Assembly: GCA_021805265.1 (NCBI GenBank)
Contig: JAJZFR010000044.1
Coordinates: 1-6,492 of the forward strand
DNA length: 6,492 nucleotides
Reading direction: 5' to 3'
Source: Acidobacteriota bacterium
Lineage (GTDB): Bacteria; Acidobacteriota; Terriglobia; Terriglobales; Acidobacteriaceae
The position numbers were made by a program, and so were the translations under genes. This document shows, piece by piece, positions 6,143 to 6,492 of the stretch (position 1 is its first letter; every line of letters begins with the position of its first letter). The notes beneath the pieces were generated by a model. That model was not told where the DNA came from, made no database searches, and saw nothing but the letters and a program-made list of their open reading frames with translations.

Positions 6143-6492
6143 ATGTTAGGCGAGGGAATGCTGAAAGGCCTGGCCGAGACGGCTAAGAACTTCGCAGGCA
6201 GCTTTGTCTCTGCCGAGAGGCTCACCACGGTCGAGTACCCCGAGCACCGTCTGCCCGCCATTGAAAACACCCGCGACTTCCCATTCCTCGTCTATGATGG
6301 CGACGACTCCATGGCCGGGCTGCGCTGCGTCGCCTGCCAGATTTGCGAAAAGGAGTGTCCGCCCAAGTGCATCTACATCGTCAAAAGCGCGGACAAGAAG
6401 CCCGACTACGTCGGCAAGCCCCAGTTCTATCCGGCCCGCTTCGACATTGACATCTCCGTCTGCATGAGCTGCCAGATATGCGTCGAGGTCTG
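6143..6492 (+). CDS. nuoI: NADH-quinone oxidoreductase subunit I, 5' part (partial at right edge)
   Basis: NuoI is the 8Fe ferredoxin-like subunit that carries clusters N6a and N6b and wires electrons to N2 in NuoB. The 116 residues in the window begin MLGEGMLKGLAETAKNF, a predicted amphipathic start, and reach the first ferredoxin motif CVACQICEKECP (Cys62, 65, 68, 72). The second motif, CMSCQIC (Cys107, 110, 113), is cut by the window edge just before its expected fourth Cys. The stretch between them (KPDYVGKPQFYPARFDIDIS) is typical of NuoI. An additional Cys76 follows the first motif (CPPKC). The frame is open to the edge. Its place directly after nuoD is unusual, because nuoE, nuoF, nuoG and nuoH normally come between them, or nuoH alone in operons without the NADH module. 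Confidence 0.93.
   Translation, partial: MLGEGMLKGLAETAKNFAGSFVSAERLTTVEYPEHRLPAIENTRDFPFLVYDGDDSMAGLRCVACQICEKECPPKCIYIVKSADKKPDYVGKPQFYPARFDIDISVCMSCQICVEV

Noticed and set aside
4846..6270. A 474-codon open frame on the minus strand, opposite nuoD
   Set aside because: It lies entirely antisense to nuoC, nuoD and nuoI, which have clear family motifs. Its translation is Ala/Val/Gly/Asp-rich with no recognisable domain, as expected for the antisense reading of a high-GC gene.

Overview
The window comes from a high-GC bacterium. It holds two head-to-head transcription units: a minus-strand pair of c-type cytochrome genes (1-2870) and the start of a plus-strand respiratory complex I (nuo) operon (3189 to the right edge). 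Fusions of a multiheme cytochrome with a TPR domain, and a complex I locus that runs from nuoD straight to nuoI, both suggest Acidobacteriota (Terriglobia-like). That assignment is inference from gene style and was not checked by any search.

Left part, minus strand. A large exported protein of up to 848 residues (324-2870) carries five CxxCH haem sites, a beta-rich middle domain and about five C-terminal TPR units. It is followed 132 bases downstream by the start of a small secreted mono-haem cytochrome c (191 to the left edge, partial). No terminator is visible between them, so they may be co-transcribed. Both should act outside the cytoplasmic membrane in electron transfer. The physiological donor and acceptor cannot be read from the sequence.

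Middle, 2871-3188. This 318-base divergent intergenic region has no convincing gene. It contains a 7-bp perfect inverted repeat whose loop can pair with a downstream hexamer (a possible pseudoknot, 3055-3086), a 6-bp inverted repeat just upstream of nuoA (3149-3163), and an imperfect TCGGATA/TAACCGA repeat (2968-2987). These are candidate operators or a leader RNA. I could not make a confident promoter call.

Right part, plus strand. nuoA, nuoB, nuoC, nuoD and the 5' part of nuoI are packed tightly. nuoB/nuoC and nuoC/nuoD overlap by four bases (ATGA), and nuoD and nuoI have good Shine-Dalgarno sequences. The order jumps from nuoD to nuoI, so nuoE, nuoF, nuoG and nuoH are not in their usual place. 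NuoA is a membrane subunit, NuoB carries cluster N2, NuoC and NuoD form the quinone-side connecting module, and NuoI carries two [4Fe-4S] clusters. NuoC has an unusual charged insertion of about 40 residues. A 20-codon ORF bridges nuoA and nuoB. Apart from these points the operon looks ordinary and intact, and I see no mobile element, tRNA, rRNA or CRISPR array.
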